Shown here: positions 42,329 through 50,638 of the stretch, one piece after another
Layout of the letters: the number at the start of each line of letters is the position of its first letter
Numbering within the stretch: the stretch's first letter is position 1
Source of the DNA: Mayfieldus sp038317345
GTDB taxonomy: Bacteria; Actinomycetota; Thermoleophilia; Solirubrobacterales; 70-9
Direction: 5' to 3'
Length of the DNA stretch: 64,000 nt
Assembly: GCA_038317345.1 (NCBI GenBank)
Contig: JBBQBH010000003.1
Span: 1-64,000 of the forward strand
Position numbers and translations under genes: made by a program
The notes under the pieces: generated by a model
Told to the model about the DNA's origin: nothing
What the model saw: only the letters and a program-made list of their open reading frames with translations
Databases searched by the model: none

Positions 42329-44176
42329 TCAGCCGGCGTCGAACGACATGCGGTTGCGGGCGTGCTCGCGCAGCTCGTCCTCGAAGAATGCGAAGCCGGA
42401 CCGACTCTCTTCCTTGGCGAAGTACATCGCCATGTCCGCGTCGGCGAGCAGCTCACCGGGCCTGATCCCGGGGTCGCGGCTGAGCGCAATGCCGACGCTG
42501 GGGGTGACGGCGAGGCTCCGCCCCGCGACCTCGATCGGCTTCGGGATGACCTCCACGATCCGCTTCGCAAGCTGCGTCGCCGCGTCCTCGTTCATTGCCT
42601 CGCAGAGAATCGCGAACTCATCGCCGCCCAGTCTGCTGACGACGTCAGTCGGCCGCACGAGGGCGGTGAGGCGCTTGGCCACGGCGACCAGGAGGTAGTC
42701 CCCCGCGTCGTGGCCGTGGGTGTCATTGACTCGCTTGAAGCCATCGAGGTCGAGATAAAGGACGGAGATCGGCTTTCGCTCGCGACGCTGCCGGTTGAAA
42801 GCCAGGACCATCCGGTCCTCGAGCACGCCACGGTTGGGTAGACCCGTGAGTTCGTCGTGGGAGGCACGATGGGTCAGCCGCTTCTCCTGCTCCTTGCGCT
42901 CGCTGATGTCCTGCATCTGCGACAGCAGATGCATCGGCTTGCCTTCCCCGTCGCGCACGATCGTCGTGCTGAGGCTGATCCAAATCACATGGCCGTCGGC
43001 GTGGAAGTAGCGCTTCTCGGTCTGGAACCGATCCCGCCCGCCCTCGATCATCTCCTGCAGGGCGTTGAAGTCCTTGGGCAGGTCATCGGGATGGGTGATG
43101 TCCTGGAAGCCCATCCCCACGAGCTGGTCCTGCGGGTAACCGGTGAGCTCGGCCAGGGCGCGGTTGGCGCGCAGCCAGCGCCCCTCCAAGCTGACAATCG
43201 CCATGCCGATGCCCGCGTCGTCGAAGGCGCTGCGGAAGCGCTGGTTGGCCTGGTTCAGCGCCTCCTCGGAGCGGCGCCGCTCGCTGATGTCGTGCACGAA
43301 GGCGTTGAAGCGAGGTCCGTGGGAGGTCTTCAGGGTCGAGAAGCTCAGCTCGACCGGGAACCGGATTCCGTTGCGGCGTGCGGCCATGACCTCGATCCTG
43401 CGCCCGAGGACGCGGTGGTCGCCTTCCAGCATGCGCTGCAGTCCCGGCTCGTAGTGCTCGCGATCCTCGGCGGGGAGGATTATTTCGGCCAGCGGGCGGC
43501 CCATCGCCTCAGCGCGCGACCAACCGAAGTCCCGTTCGGCCTGGGAGCTCCACTCCACGATGTTGCCGTCCTCGTCCATCGAGATGAACGCCTCATGGGC
43601 CGAGTTGAGTATCGACCGCGAGAGCTCCTCCCGCTCGCGGATCTCGCGCATCAGATGGATACCGGCGACACCGAGCGCCCCCGTCATGATCGAGTCGAGC
43701 GCCGCGCGACCGAGCTCTGAGGACGGGTACTTCGAGCCGGGGTCGAGGACCACGGGCAACCCGATCGCAAGCGCGCAGCCGAGGATCGAGAGAAGGACCT
43801 GATTAATCGTTCCGTAGAGCGCGAACCAGACGACCGGAAGCAGGATCAGCGCCGTGAACACGGATGCGCCGCCTCCCGTTGCGTCGCGGACCAGCGCGGC
43901 AACCACGTAGAGCAACAGCACCGGAATCGCCTGGAAACTGGCCGGCAACCGCGACCAGGGCAGCAGGAAGACAGAGCCGACGATCAGGGCGACGAGCGCC
44001 CATGAGAGTTTGATCCCGGCGGACATGCCGTGATAGGCAAACGGCGCGACCGCGAGTGCCACCAGGAGGAGTGAGATGAAGGGCGCGAAACGCAGCGCCA
44101 GGTCGGCTTCCTCGAAGGGGCGAGCTTCACGGGGCGTGCCGTGATCCAACCTGCGATCTAGCTGCAATGCGTACAT
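42329..44176 (-). CDS. Membrane-bound diguanylate cyclase with two PAS domains
   Basis: A 615-residue signalling protein. About five or six membrane helices occupy 30-185 (FISLLLVALAVAPFAYHG onward). PAS domain 1 (about 205-320, ILNSAHEAFISMDEDGNIVE) and PAS domain 2 (about 325-440, SAFDDAGIGMAIVSLEGRWL) each end in a PAC-like segment (VHDISERRRSEE; MQDISERKEQEK). The GGDEF domain (about 450-610) has an intact SRLGGDEFAIL active site and an upstream RPTD inhibitory site at the right five-residue spacing, so it should make c-di-GMP with product inhibition. No EAL domain. ATG at 44176 follows GAGGAG at five bases. The 183-base upstream gap is relatively AT-rich and presumably holds its promoter; no known riboswitch was recognised there. 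Confidence 0.93.
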   Translation of the reverse strand: MYALQLDRRLDHGTPREARPFEEADLALRFAPFISLLLVALAVAPFAYHGMSAGIKLSWALVALIVGSVFLLPWSRLPASFQAIPVLLLYVVAALVRDATGGGASVFTALILLPVVWFALYGTINQVLLSILGCALAIGLPVVLDPGSKYPSSELGRAALDSIMTGALGVAGIHLMREIREREELSRSILNSAHEAFISMDEDGNIVEWSSQAERDFGWSRAEAMGRPLAEIILPAEDREHYEPGLQRMLEGDHRVLGRRIEVMAARRNGIRFPVELSFSTLKTSHGPRFNAFVHDISERRRSEEALNQANQRFRSAFDDAGIGMAIVSLEGRWLRANRALAELTGYPQDQLVGMGFQDITHPDDLPKDFNALQEMIEGGRDRFQTEKRYFHADGHVIWISLSTTIVRDGEGKPMHLLSQMQDISERKEQEKRLTHRASHDELTGLPNRGVLEDRMVLAFNRQRRERKPISVLYLDLDGFKRVNDTHGHDAGDYLLVAVAKRLTALVRPTDVVSRLGGDEFAILCEAMNEDAATQLAKRIVEVIPKPIEVAGRSLAVTPSVGIALSRDPGIRPGELLADADMAMYFAKEESRSGFAFFEDELREHARNRMSFDAG

Positions 44177-44359
44177 CTGTCTCCTCGCGCGTACTGACTG
44201 TGAGCCGGCCCTGCGCAAGCCGCAATCAAAGGAAAGTGCCTCAGGCTCATGGCTACCTGAGTACAGGAGATATTCGGCCATCTGTTCGATGCGCTTGATA
44301 CCTAGAACTGAAAGATCACGCCCGGTTTATGGGAGCCCAGGCGTTCGCTGGGTCGGCGT

Positions 44360-45250
44360 TTACTCGATTCCCAGGCGATCCAGCAAACTCTCGTCGCGAC
44401 GCCAGCGCCGAACCTTGACCTGCAGGTCGAGATGGACCCGGGTACCGAGCTCGCGCTCCAACTCGCGCCGCGCCGCCGTCCCGACCTCCTTGACCTTGCT
44501 GCCCTTCTCGCCGATCAGGATCCCCTTTTGCGAGTCTGACTCCGCCCAGACCTCGGCACGGATTGTCACCAGACCGTCCTCGCGACGGTCCACGTCGGAG
44601 ACGGCGACCTCGACCGAGTGCGGGATCTCGTCCCTGGTCCGGTTGAGGACCTGCTCGCGGATCAGCTCCGCCAGCAGCACGTCGCTTGGCTGGTCGCTGC
44701 GCTGTTCGTGTGGATACAGATAAGGCCCATCGGGCATCAGCTCGGATAGACGCTCGAACAGTGGCTCGAGCCCGGCCCCGGTCTTGGCACTGACCGGGAA
44801 CACCTCGTCCACCGAGCTCAGCTCAGCGGCGGCGGCGAGCACCTCGGTCGTCTGGGGCTTGCCGATGCGATCGCACTTGTTGACGGCGCAGAGCACCGGG
44901 AGGTCGCGTCTCGCCCCGAGCAGTGCGCGGTCGATGAAGCGGTCCCCGGGACCGACCCCCTCCTCGCCATTGATCACCAGCATCACGGCGTCCGAATCGG
45001 CGAGCTCGCGCTCCACCCGGCGCTGCATCCGCTCGGTGAGAACGTCGCGCGGTCGCTGAACTCCGGGAAGGTCGACGAGCACGATCTGCCAACCGGCGGT
45101 CTGGTCGGTGCAGATGCCGCGGATTGCCCTGCGAGTTGTCTGGGGACGATCGGAGACGATCGCCACCCGCGCTCCGACCAGCGCGTTGATCAGCGTCGAC
45201 TTGCCGACGTTGGGCCTCCCGGCCAGTCCCACGAATCCGGAACGGGTCAT
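44360..45250 (-). CDS. era: GTPase Era (16S rRNA/30S maturation)
   Basis: A 296-residue GTPase with G1 GLAGRPNVGKSTLINAL, G2/G3 region including VDLPGVQRPRD, G4 NKCD, and the C-terminal KH domain (about 210-290) with ILIGEKGSKVKEVGTAARRE, which binds the 3' end of 16S rRNA. The start overlaps the ybeY stop as ATGA. phoH-ybeY-era is a standard ribosome-maturation module. recO, which often follows era, is absent; a diguanylate cyclase is next. Confidence 0.97.
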   Translation of the reverse strand: MTRSGFVGLAGRPNVGKSTLINALVGARVAIVSDRPQTTRRAIRGICTDQTAGWQIVLVDLPGVQRPRDVLTERMQRRVERELADSDAVMLVINGEEGVGPGDRFIDRALLGARRDLPVLCAVNKCDRIGKPQTTEVLAAAAELSSVDEVFPVSAKTGAGLEPLFERLSELMPDGPYLYPHEQRSDQPSDVLLAELIREQVLNRTRDEIPHSVEVAVSDVDRREDGLVTIRAEVWAESDSQKGILIGEKGSKVKEVGTAARRELERELGTRVHLDLQVKVRRWRRDESLLDRLGIE

Positions 45251-45618
45251 CGATCGCGCAACCGCGCCATCGCCTTCGCCTGCAGCGCCAGCATCTCGCC
45301 GTCATCCACCTCGTGGTCGTAGCCGCAGAGGTGGAGCACGCCATGAACAACCGCCTCGCGCAGGTCGCTGCACTCTTGCGGACAGACCACCACGTCCCCG
45401 AGCTCCCGGGGCCCCTGGGAGGGCCCTGGGCCATCGACCGGGAACGCGAGCACGTCGGTGGGGCGATTCATCCCCCGATGCTCACGATTGAGGTCGCGGA
45501 TCCGGTCCGGGTCGACGATCTCGACCGCGAGGTGGCCATCGCCGACCCCTGCCGCCAGCAGGGCAGCCGCGACCGCGTCGCGCAGCTCTTCGGGAATATC
45601 GAGAAGGTCGACGCTCAA
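45247..45618 (-). CDS. ybeY: Endoribonuclease YbeY (rRNA maturation)
   Basis: A 123-residue zinc-dependent RNase involved in 16S rRNA 3'-end processing. The family signature HGVLHLCGYDHEVDD carries the three His metal ligands; NRPTDVLAFPVD is the second conserved block. The start is TTG at 45618 overlapping the phoH stop as TTGA. Slightly short at the N-terminus relative to proteobacterial enzymes, as usual in this group. Confidence 0.95.
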   Translation of the reverse strand: MSVDLLDIPEELRDAVAAALLAAGVGDGHLAVEIVDPDRIRDLNREHRGMNRPTDVLAFPVDGPGPSQGPRELGDVVVCPQECSDLREAVVHGVLHLCGYDHEVDDGEMLALQAKAMARLRDR

Positions 45619-46571
45619 TCGTCTTGCGGCTCGCGCTCGGCGAACTCGCCGTAGGCGGCGACGATCCTCTGGACGAGCTTGTGGCGTACGACGTCCTCGC
45701 CGCCGAAGTGCACAAAGGAGACGTCCTCAACACGGTCGAGGATCTCGCGCACGACGATCAAGCCGGACCGCTTGTCGTGGGGCAGGTCGATCTGGGTGAT
45801 GTCGCCGGTCACGACCATCTTCGAGTTGAAGCCGAGGCGTGTGAGGAACATCTTCATCTGTTCGGGGCTGGTGTTCTGGGCCTCGTCGAGAATCACGAAG
45901 GAGTCGTTGAGGGTGCGGCCACGCATGAAGGCGAGTGGGGCCACCTCGATCACTCCCTTCTCGAAGTACGAGTTGACGCGATCGGGATCGAGCATGTCGT
46001 AGAGGGCATCGAACAGCGGCCGCAGATACGGATCGACCTTCGCCTGGATGTCGCCAGGCAGGAAGCCCAGCCGCTCTCCCGCCTCAACGGCGGGGCGGGT
46101 GAGGATCACCCGCGTCACCTGACGCGTCGCCAACGCGGCCGCCGCCATCGCGACCGCGAGGAACGTCTTGCCGGTGCCGGCGGGACCGATCCCAAAGGTG
46201 ATCGTCTGCTCGCGGACCGCGTCGACGTAACGCTTCTGGTTCAGCGTCTTCGGCGCCACCTTGATGTTGCGGTGGCGCCAGATAACGTCCTCGAGGATCT
46301 CTGCGGGACTTTCGTGGGCATCCAACGCCCCGGTCACCGCCTCGATCGTCCCGGGTGCGATCTCGTGACCCTGCTCGATCAGCTCCACCAGCTCGTCGAC
46401 CACGGTGGCTGCGGTCTGGACCTGGCCGTCGCCGCCGTCGAGCGTCAGCACGTTGCCGCGCAGGTGCAGGTCGCAATCGAGGTGGCCCTCGAGGGTGCGA
46501 AGCACCGTGTCGCCGGAGCCTGCAAGCTCCGCGGCGACGGTGTTGTCGAGGGTTAGCTGCCTACGCGCCAA
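45615..46571 (-). CDS. phoH: PhoH-like ATPase (PhoH/YbeZ family)
   Basis: A cytoplasmic RecA-fold ATPase linked with YbeY in RNA metabolism. Walker A is FGIGPAGTGKTFLAVA, the Walker B region VILDEAQNTSPEQMKMFL, and VILTRPAVEAGERLGFLPGD is the family hallmark. About 318 residues. The start is uncertain: the TTG at 46571 gives MARRQLTLDNTVAAEL and overlaps yqeY by 11 bases, while an ATG at 46607 would add twelve residues that simply reflect the overlapping yqeY frame. The TTG is preferred. Confidence 0.93.
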   Translation of the reverse strand: MARRQLTLDNTVAAELAGSGDTVLRTLEGHLDCDLHLRGNVLTLDGGDGQVQTAATVVDELVELIEQGHEIAPGTIEAVTGALDAHESPAEILEDVIWRHRNIKVAPKTLNQKRYVDAVREQTITFGIGPAGTGKTFLAVAMAAAALATRQVTRVILTRPAVEAGERLGFLPGDIQAKVDPYLRPLFDALYDMLDPDRVNSYFEKGVIEVAPLAFMRGRTLNDSFVILDEAQNTSPEQMKMFLTRLGFNSKMVVTGDITQIDLPHDKRSGLIVVREILDRVEDVSFVHFGGEDVVRHKLVQRIVAAYGEFAEREPQDD

Positions 46572-46992
46572 GCTTGTCGCGCACCACCTGGCTGACTCGC
46601 TTGCCATCCGCCCTGCCCCCGACCTTCGGCATCACCGCCGACATCACCTGGCCCATCTGCTTCTGCTCGGCCGCGCCCGTCTCCTCGATCGCCGCGGTCA
46701 CCAGCTCGCCGAGCTCCTCGTCGGAGAGCTGCTCGGGCAGGTAGGCCTCGATCAGCTCCGCCTCGTCCCGCTCGACCTCGGCCTGCTCGCCGCGCCCGCC
46801 CTCGTGGTAGGCGTCGGCGGCCTCGAGGCGCTTCTTGCGCTCGCGCTGAAGGACGGCGACCTCGTCGCCGTCGCCGAGTTTGGCGTCCTGCTGAAGCGCG
46901 TCGACGACCATGCGCAGCGCTGCCGCCCGCTCGCGCTCGCCGGCCTTCATCGCGGTGCGCACGTCCTCCTGGACCTTTTCGAGAATGGTCAC
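46561..46992 (-). CDS. GatB/YqeY domain protein
   Basis: A 143-residue helical protein homologous to the tail domain of the GatB amidotransferase subunit that recognises tRNA (TILEKVQEDVRTAMKAGERE at the start, LPEQLSDEELGELV and KQMGQVMSAVMPKVGGRADG at the end). Stand-alone YqeY proteins are widespread next to rpsU/dnaG or phoH; the role is probably tRNA-related but not settled. GTG at 46992 overlaps the murI stop as GTGA. Complete. Confidence 0.92.
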   Translation of the reverse strand: MTILEKVQEDVRTAMKAGERERAAALRMVVDALQQDAKLGDGDEVAVLQRERKKRLEAADAYHEGGRGEQAEVERDEAELIEAYLPEQLSDEELGELVTAAIEETGAAEQKQMGQVMSAVMPKVGGRADGKRVSQVVRDKLGA

Positions 46993-47828
46993 GGAGTAAG
47001 GGTAGTGGGCACGTCGACGTGCTCCACCTCGCCGAGTGGCATCTGCAGGAAGCGGGTGCCCAGATCGCGGAACGCAGTGACATCTCCGGTGCAGAGAAAG
47101 CGGTAGGTGCCTTCACCGCCGCTGGGAGAGTTCAGTTCGTTGGCCTCGAGAACCCGCTGCGCCGCGGCGGCGACTGCGTGGCCGGCGGTGATCAGGCGGA
47201 CGTCACGCCCGAGCATCCGTTGCAGCATCGGCGCCACCAGCGGGTAGTGGGTGCAACCGAGAATCAGGGTGTCGATCTCGGCCTCTTTGAGTGGCGCGCA
47301 GTAGGACCGAACCTTGTCGACGACCCCCTGATCGAACGGGAAGCCGTGCTGGATGATCGGGGCAAGGTCCGGTGCGGCCACTTCGGTGACGTCAAGCGCA
47401 CGGCCTTGATGGCCGAGCGCGCGGCGGTAGGCGCCCGCCTCCACCGTGGCGGGGGTGGCCAAGACCCCTACGCGGCCACTGTCGGTGATCGCGGCTGCGA
47501 TCTCGGCCTCTGGCTCGATCACCGTCACTACATCCACGTCTGCCTCCCGCGCGACCGCCCGCGCCGCCTCAGCGCCTGCCGAGGTGGCCGAATTGCACGC
47601 CACCACGAGCAGCTTCGCCCCCCGATCGAGGAGGAAGCGGCTCACCTGCTCGACCCGTTCACTGAGCTCCTCAGGCTGCTTGATCCCGTAGGGGAAGTGG
47701 GAGCTGTCGCCGAGGTAGAGAAAGTCCTCCTCGGGCAGCGAGACCAGGCACTCGTGCAGGACCGTGAGGCCGCCGACTCCTGAATCGAAGACCGCGACCG
47801 GAAGCTCGCGGTGGATGCCGGGGGTCAA
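46989..47828 (-). CDS. murI: Glutamate racemase
   Basis: MurI makes D-glutamate for peptidoglycan. The 279-residue enzyme has the start FDSGVGGLTVLHECL, the two catalytic cysteines in VVACNSATSAG and LILGCTHYPLVAPML, and FLYLGDSSHFPYG. TTG at 47828 is the likely start, eight bases after the corrected stop of the upstream membrane gene. Complete. It is the only cell-wall precursor gene in this ribosome/protein-quality block. Confidence 0.95.
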   Translation of the reverse strand: MTPGIHRELPVAVFDSGVGGLTVLHECLVSLPEEDFLYLGDSSHFPYGIKQPEELSERVEQVSRFLLDRGAKLLVVACNSATSAGAEAARAVAREADVDVVTVIEPEAEIAAAITDSGRVGVLATPATVEAGAYRRALGHQGRALDVTEVAAPDLAPIIQHGFPFDQGVVDKVRSYCAPLKEAEIDTLILGCTHYPLVAPMLQRMLGRDVRLITAGHAVAAAAQRVLEANELNSPSGGEGTYRFLCTGDVTAFRDLGTRFLQMPLGEVEHVDVPTTLTP

Positions 47829-47835
47829 GCTGCGC

Positions 47836-48349
47836 TCAGGCCCCGGGCTTGACGACCATCAGGTAAACGACGACGACAAGCAGCAGTCCCGTGATCGCCC
47901 CGACGATTCCCTCGAGGCGAGCCCCCCGCTGGTACTCGTCGGACAGGTCGGAGAGCCCGATCTCCCGGTCGCCGGCGGCCGCGATCTCCTTCTCGACCAT
48001 CGGTCCGAGGCGGCGGTCGGCGGGGATGAAGTAGGCGCCCGTTCAGGCCGCCGATCACGATCACGATCAGCAGTGCGGCGCTGATCCAGAACTGGTCGAA
48101 CTCCCAGCGTTGCGTGACCTGATAGATGCCCGTCGCGAGGACGATCGCTATCGCGGGCCCGGCAAGGCGTTGATTGATCGCGAGCTGCAGTTTGTGGACG
48201 TATGGAAGGTGACGCACGCCCGCCTGCAGCGCCACCGGAAACATAATCGCCTCAGCGAAGGTGGCCCCGAAGCCAACCATCACCGCAGTGATGTGAACGA
48301 ACACCGAAAGGTCGTAGGTGGTGACCGCAAGCGGCAACGCCTCGATCAT
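47836..48349 (-). pseudogene. Membrane protein gene split by a one-base insertion
   Basis: From ATG at 48349 (MIEALPLAVTTYDLSVFVHI) the frame encodes about four-helix membrane protein sequence up to VIVIGGLNG near 48040. It then turns into an Arg/Pro-rich out-of-frame tail ending at 47825. One base out of phase the natural end is plain: AYFIPADRRLGPMVEKEI, then GLSDLSDEYQRG, a final membrane helix (AITGLLLVVVVYLMVVKPGA) and a stop at 47836. The extra base is a G in AACGGGCGCC (expected AACGGCGCC). The restored protein is about 171 residues and resembles DUF2269-like membrane proteins, a tentative match. Start overlaps the prmA stop as TGATG. Confidence 0.8.
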
Positions 48350-49167
48350 CTGGGCGCGAACGATATCGAGGCCCAATCGCCCTCCGACCGCCGCTTCCGC
48401 TCAGCCAAACCAGCGCGGCCGAAGGCGGCACTGACATCGTTGGCCTCGGCAGTCAACAGACCTGAGCAGACGAGGTGCTCGGGGAGCACACCACCCTCCA
48501 AACCGGAGGCGATCTGCCGCAGCAGTGGCGAAGTCAGGTTGGCAACCACGGTCGGCGCGAGGGGCGGCAGCTCCTGGCGCAGGTTGAGCCTGCTCAGCTC
48601 GAGCTCGACGGCGTTGACGGCGGCATTGGCGGCCGCCGCCTGCAGCGACGCGGGCTCGTGGTCGCAGGCGCGGACCGGGGCCCAACCGAGCTTTGCGGCC
48701 GCGATCGCCAGCACCCCGGAACCGGTGCCGAGGTCGATCAGCGTCCCCACGGCGCCCTCGTCGTCGGCCAACTCGACCAGCGCCTCGATGCACATGCGTG
48801 TGGTCGCGTGGGCGCCGGTGCCAAAGGCGCGGCCGGGGTCGATGACCACGTCGATTGCCTCCGGGTGCGGCTCGGCCCATGAGGGGCGAACCCAGACGCG
48901 ATCGCTGACCAGCAGCGGCTGGTGGAAGTCCTGCCAGCGGTCGGCCCAGTCGTCGGGGACCTCGGTGGCGTCGACCTCGACTGTTCCCTCGCCCGTTGCC
49001 GCTTCGATCTGACCGAGATCCGGCAGCTCGCCTTCGGCCCCGTAGATCGCGTACTCGACGTAGCCGTCGCCGTGCTCCTCCTCGAACCCGTTCGGTGCAA
49101 GGACCGCGAGCTCGCCGAGCACCAGCTCCGCCTGCTCGGGCCGGCAGCGGACGGCGAGGCGGATCAA
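48346..49167 (-). CDS. prmA: Ribosomal protein L11 methyltransferase
   Basis: PrmA trimethylates ribosomal protein L11. The 273-residue product has an N-terminal L11-recognition domain (about 1-85), the family motif VIDPGRAFGTGAHATTRMCI, and SAM motif I LIDLGTGSGVLAIAAAKLG with NLTSPLL as the catalytic NLxxP-like loop. The start is TTG at 49167, which overlaps the stop of the short reading frame upstream as TTGA. dnaJ-prmA order is common in Gram-positive bacteria. Confidence 0.94.
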   Translation of the reverse strand: MIRLAVRCRPEQAELVLGELAVLAPNGFEEEHGDGYVEYAIYGAEGELPDLGQIEAATGEGTVEVDATEVPDDWADRWQDFHQPLLVSDRVWVRPSWAEPHPEAIDVVIDPGRAFGTGAHATTRMCIEALVELADDEGAVGTLIDLGTGSGVLAIAAAKLGWAPVRACDHEPASLQAAAANAAVNAVELELSRLNLRQELPPLAPTVVANLTSPLLRQIASGLEGGVLPEHLVCSGLLTAEANDVSAAFGRAGLAERKRRSEGDWASISFAPR

Positions 49168-49331
49168 CGGATGAGCGATCCCACGGCCGGGTGCGGCTGG
49201 GGGCGCGAGTGGGCGAGCAGATCGAGAACGCAGGGCGACGCCTTTGGTGGAGCCAAAGGCAAGCCCGAGGACGATGAGATGCGATGCCCAGGCGCGTCAT
49301 CCAGTCGTGCGCGGATCGTGGGATTGCTCAT
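49164..49331 (-). other. Sibling element B between dnaJ and prmA: 55-codon reading frame plus hairpin
   Basis: ATG follows the dnaJ stop directly (TAGATG) and the frame's TGA overlaps the prmA TTG, so a 55-residue frame (MSNPTIRARLDDAPGHRISS...GSLIR) fills the gap exactly. The DNA from 49185 to 49304 is clearly related to 50462-50612 in the hrcA-dnaJ gap: GGCCGGGTGC, CGAGCAG-TCGAG, CCCGAGGACGA and GTCATCCAG recur in order. It holds a perfect hairpin, GCCTTTGG/CCAAAGGC with a TGGAG loop (49240-49260). In the first part the two copies use different reading frames, which favours a structural or repeat element over a conserved peptide; translation is not excluded. Confidence 0.6.
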
Positions 49332-50444
49332 CTATCCAAACGCGCGGCGCACACGGGAGAGGAAGCCCTCCTGCGACGTCTGAAGGTTGTGTGACTCGAT
49401 CGTGTCGTTGAGCTGTTGCGCCAGGTCACGTTGCTCGTCGCTGAGATTGGCTGGCACGACGACGTTCAGCACTACGCGCTGATCGCCGCGCGACCGGCCC
49501 CCGAGCGACCGTAGGCCAAGGCCGCGCAGAAGAACCTCGGTGCCTCCCTGGGACCCCGGTGGCACCGACACGACTCGCTGCCCCTCCAGAGTCTCGACGC
49601 TGACCGTGGTGCCAAGCATTGCCACGGTGGCCGACACGTCGACGATCGAGACAAGATCCTCGCCGTCGCGGTGGAAGCGCTCATCCTCGGCCACCCGCAC
49701 CTCGACATACAGGTCCCCGGGCCGGCCCCCGGGCTCGCCGGCGTGGCCGGCCCCCGAGATCCGCAGGCGCTGCCCGTCCTCGATGCCGGGCGGCACCTCG
49801 AGGTCGAAGCGTCGGATGCCCGCCTTTCGGCCCGCACCGTTGCACTCCTCGCACGGAGTCTCGGCGACCCGCCCGTCGCCGCCGCAGGCGTCGCAAGTCG
49901 AAGCCCGGACGAGTTGTCCGAAGGCGGTGCGGGAGACGTAGCGAACCTGGCCGTTGCCACCGCAGCGGTCGCAGGTGCTGATCGGCGTGCCGGGTTCGGC
50001 TCCGTTGCCGTTGCAGTGTTCACAGGCCATCACCGCGTCGAAGCTGAGCTCGCGGGCCACCCCAGTTGCGACCTCCTCGAGCTTCACTTCAACGGTGGCC
50101 ACGACGTCGCCCCCGCCGGCAGGGCCGCGGGAGAAGCCGAACGGATCTCCGGCGCCAAAGAAGGCCTGGAAGATGTCCTCGATCGAGCCGAAGCCGGCAC
50201 TGCGCGGCGCCCAACCGCCGGAGCGCAGCCCCTCGCGGCCGAAGGAATCGTAGGTCTGACGCCGCCACGGATCGGACAAGACCTCGTACGCCTCCGCAGC
50301 TTCCTTGAACTTCTCCTCCGCCTCGGGGTCGTGGGAGTTGACGTCCGGGTGCAGCTCGCGGGCCAGTCGCCGGAACGCCTTTTTGACCTCCTCCTCGGAG
50401 GCCGCCCGCTCGACGCCGAGCACCTCGTAGTAGTCGCGGCTCAT
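49332..50444 (-). CDS. dnaJ: Chaperone DnaJ (Hsp40)
   Basis: A 370-residue type I J-protein that delivers clients to DnaK. J domain at about 3-68 (YYEVLGVERAASEEEVKKAF, with HPD in LHPDVNSHD), a Gly-rich linker, four zinc-finger repeats (CEHCNGNG, CDRCGGNG, CDACGGDG, CEECNGAG, about 130-205) and C-terminal substrate domains. ATG at 50444 is the start; the frame's upstream ten codons are rejected. The ATG overlaps the stop of the short frame in the hrcA-dnaJ gap as ATGA. It is flanked on both sides by sibling intergenic elements. Confidence 0.96.
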   Translation of the reverse strand: MSRDYYEVLGVERAASEEEVKKAFRRLARELHPDVNSHDPEAEEKFKEAAEAYEVLSDPWRRQTYDSFGREGLRSGGWAPRSAGFGSIEDIFQAFFGAGDPFGFSRGPAGGGDVVATVEVKLEEVATGVARELSFDAVMACEHCNGNGAEPGTPISTCDRCGGNGQVRYVSRTAFGQLVRASTCDACGGDGRVAETPCEECNGAGRKAGIRRFDLEVPPGIEDGQRLRISGAGHAGEPGGRPGDLYVEVRVAEDERFHRDGEDLVSIVDVSATVAMLGTTVSVETLEGQRVVSVPPGSQGGTEVLLRGLGLRSLGGRSRGDQRVVLNVVVPANLSDEQRDLAQQLNDTIESHNLQTSQEGFLSRVRRAFG

Positions 50445-50638
50445 ACGATGGACGGAGTCGGGGCCGGGTGCCACTGGGGACGGGCGTGGCCGAGCAGCTC
50501 GAGGATCTCGCGCTGCGCGCTCGCACGCGCCTTCGGCGCTGGCGCGAGGTGTGGTGACGCCCCACGAGCGCCCGAGGACGAAGATATGCGACGGGCCACG
50601 CCCGTCATCCAGGGGTACGCGGTTTCGGCTTCGTTCAT
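50441..50638 (-). other. Sibling element A between hrcA and dnaJ: 65-codon reading frame plus hairpin
   Basis: The hrcA stop is followed at once by ATG (TAGATG), and the 65-residue frame (MNEAETAYPWMTGVARRISS...TPSIV) ends in TGA overlapping the dnaJ ATG. Part of it, RISSSSG, then AP-KA, LELL-H-RPQ and HPAP, recurs in the dnaJ-prmA element, and the nucleotide match (50462-50612 against 49185-49304) is stronger than the peptide match. GCGCC/GGCGC (50527-50539) forms a short hairpin at the place of the hairpin in element B. It may be a repeat, a structured RNA in the heat-shock operon, or a small gene; the sequence does not decide. Confidence 0.6.

Noticed and set aside
44177..44359. Possible riboswitch before the diguanylate cyclase
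   Set aside because: No match to the c-di-GMP (GEMM) riboswitch core motifs that I could see; only weak inverted repeats.
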